NCBI RefSeq assembly: GCF_000186345.1
Contig: NC_014962.1
Location: 2,356,001 to 2,420,000, forward strand
Direction of reading: 5' to 3'
DNA from: Isosphaera pallida ATCC 43644
GTDB taxonomy: Bacteria > Planctomycetota > Planctomycetia > Isosphaerales > Isosphaeraceae
Length of the DNA stretch: 64,000 nt
How positions within the stretch are numbered: the first letter of the stretch is position 1; each line of letters opens with the position of its first letter. The notes beneath the pieces were generated by a model. It did no database searches. It worked only from the letters and a program-made list of their open reading frames with translations, and had not been told where the DNA came from. Shown here piece after piece: positions 63,501-64,000 of the stretch. Position numbers and translations under genes: made by a program.

Positions 63501-63813
63501 GGAGGATTTCCAGACGGTTTTCGCCGGCCGAGCGGATCGTGATGTCCTTGAGGCCGTCGGGGTTGAGCCGTTGTTTGAGCGAAACAATCAGGTCGTCCAG
63601 ACTGCCGGGGGCCGCCGAGCCGCTGGGCGTGGCGTTGGGGTCGTCCGCGGCCGGGTCGAGGCTGCCGGAATCGACCGTTGCCTGGTAAACCAGGATCGTG
63701 CCGCCGGAGAGATCGATCCCCAGCTTGAGTCGTTCCTCGGGGGGATAAATCAACCAAGCGGCTAGCAGGGCCGACAGGGCGATGACGGTCAAACGCGATC
63801 CGTGGTGTTTCAT
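60589..63813 (-). CDS. secDF: Fused protein translocase subunit SecDF
   Basis: SecD and SecF use the proton gradient to help pull exported proteins out of the SecYEG channel. Here both are in one 1,074-residue protein. The SecD half has the N-terminal membrane helix, LKLGIDLSGGTILVYQ, the periplasmic P1 region, and the TM4 motif LTIGMAVDANILIFERIREE. After a junction near residue 600, the SecF half has LLNIDFTGGTLVTIRL and GYSVNDKIVIFDRIREIRG. A Pro/Thr-rich insertion (~705-735) lies in the SecF periplasmic part. No strong ribosome site is seen before ATG 63813. yajC, the usual upstream partner, would lie beyond the window edge. Confidence 0.95.
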   Translation of the reverse strand: MKHHGSRLTVIALSALLAAWLIYPPEERLKLGIDLSGGTILVYQATVDSGSLDPAADDPNATPSGSAAPGSLDDLIVSLKQRLNPDGLKDITIRSAGENRLEILLPRATPEEVEDIKRRMTDVGSLEFRILANRRDDRSQIEALEADRNEAVLPRLRSNYLFVKLGEQLTGSGEGVSHTSTTLTDLSKNLVRNAYAGKAKLRITGTRPGSTRAETQEFAILRNSSNTFTVKGTIPFEKVTSYELRYIPSEMSTTPDPSDPQSPYVRRVQRGPGHEEFFILAKRDRYNVTGEYLRSVRQEIDDQLKNAVGFSFNTAGARRFGELTRQYQPKEDGRFRYMLAIVLDNVVMSAPFLNAVIKDRGIISGGQNGFSNAEIKYLIDILRSGSLPATLDPNPLFEETIGPTLGEDTINKGVRAIFVSMLLVPIFMIFYYGRYAGVIAVFALALNMLLLLAAMSLGQATFTLPGLAGLALTIGMAVDANILIFERIREEKNRGAGLAQQVRSGFDRAWSTILDANLTTIFAGLILLYLGTEEIKGFAITLILGLIWNMLTAVVYSRWIFEYLLHKRWIKEFRFASVLTKPSIDFLGLWYWFQAVSLTLIVVGLVAVTSLGGRLLNIDFTGGTLVTIRLKDQSSSLENLTATEVDRVREFLKLNDSQRIAWVREQSRNLPDVTVETLNVERPSNQTKAKADPATGQTPTTPSTETTTPGTGGGYRFNIRTTDTNPQEVQARIIEAFGAVLERPAMRFGQVEAIPPADSSNPSSSPSSRFAGGFAFPLNVSVPLAPSRVADLFARILGSNDPGPAIENPESRFEIVRATIEADAGPDTPTTSLVLRTDLPPDTIRPKLERLVTDVPNTPSLLFERLTNFGGVVAGETQLLAIYAVLASWIAIAAYLWLRFKSLAWGIAAIVALVHDVLITLGFIAMAHYLSVVPVVSQILMIEPFKIDLPMVAAFLTLIGYSVNDKIVIFDRIREIRGKSPFLTTQNINDAINVTLSRTILTSLTTWFVVTLLYFFGGEGIHGFAYCLVIGIVTGTYSSVAISATVLAALLAKPSPGGKAKVESSLVKPTASNA

Positions 63814-64000
63814 GGCGGCAGCGAGGCGGTCCGGTTTGGGTCAATCCGTTGGGATGCGGTCCGGCGGGTGGCGGGGCGATCCCTCGTCGGAACAGAACAA
63901 AGAACAAGCAACGAGGAACTTGTCGGATGAAACGAAAAGACCAATCGCTCAATCGGTCGAGCTCATGGGCCGGTGCGTTCTCAGGAAAGGAGCCAATCCG

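Overview
The window looks like planctomycete chromosome, most likely from the Isosphaeraceae. It is GC-rich. It carries a Planctomycetes-Verrucomicrobia (PV) type bacterial microcompartment (BMC) locus, two serine/threonine kinases fused to WD40 propellers, a DUF1570 protein, a fused SecDF, and large proteins with long Pro/Ala/Ser-rich disordered regions. This assignment comes from gene content and protein style, not from a database match. I saw no prophage, insertion sequence or CRISPR array.

Layout. 0.3-5.8 kb: a TolC-like lipoprotein and an MMPL/RND exporter. 6-8.2 kb: LL-diaminopimelate aminotransferase and FolK. 8.3-18.6 kb: the BMC locus, all on the + strand and tightly packed. It encodes a DeoR regulator, PduL, three BMC-H hexamer proteins, an acetate-kinase-like enzyme, a BMC-P pentamer protein, a CoA-acylating aldehyde dehydrogenase, two more BMC-P proteins, a class II aldolase, an LDH/MDH-family dehydrogenase and a TIM-barrel-like protein of unknown function. 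18.9-25 kb: a TerB-like protein and two tandem Ser/Thr kinase-WD40 proteins. 25.5-29.5 kb: a DegT aminotransferase, MutY, Ndk and tRNA-Ala(UGC). 29.5-43 kb (mostly - strand): DUF1570 protein, rhodanese, sortilin/BNR propeller with an inserted PDZ domain, EF-G, Rad52-like annealing protein, OpcA-like protein and a membrane-anchored alpha/alpha-toroid protein. 43.3-53.6 kb (+): DciA-like protein, GyrB, and a 1,876-residue SWIM/SNF2 helicase. 53.7-64 kb: a secreted hypothetical protein, a Tat-type metallophosphoesterase, a fused M14 carboxypeptidase-S9 dipeptidyl peptidase, and SecDF.

How the BMC genes fit together. The aldolase should cleave L-fuculose-1-P or L-rhamnulose-1-P to DHAP and L-lactaldehyde. 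The aldehyde dehydrogenase converts lactaldehyde to lactyl-CoA, PduL makes lactyl-phosphate, and the acyl kinase recovers ATP. The LDH/MDH-like enzyme probably recycles NAD+. Candidate encapsulation peptides are visible on PduL (N-terminal), the aldehyde dehydrogenase (N-terminal) and the aldolase (C-terminal). Sugar kinases and isomerases for the upstream steps are not in this window.

The most interesting items are the expanded BMC-H set with three different pore motifs, the specificity-loop arginine in the BMC dehydrogenase, the unknown TIM-barrel protein, the M14-S9 double peptidase, the PDZ insertion in the sortilin-like propeller, a MutY with Glu in place of the catalytic Asp, and regularly spaced palindromes upstream of the double peptidase.
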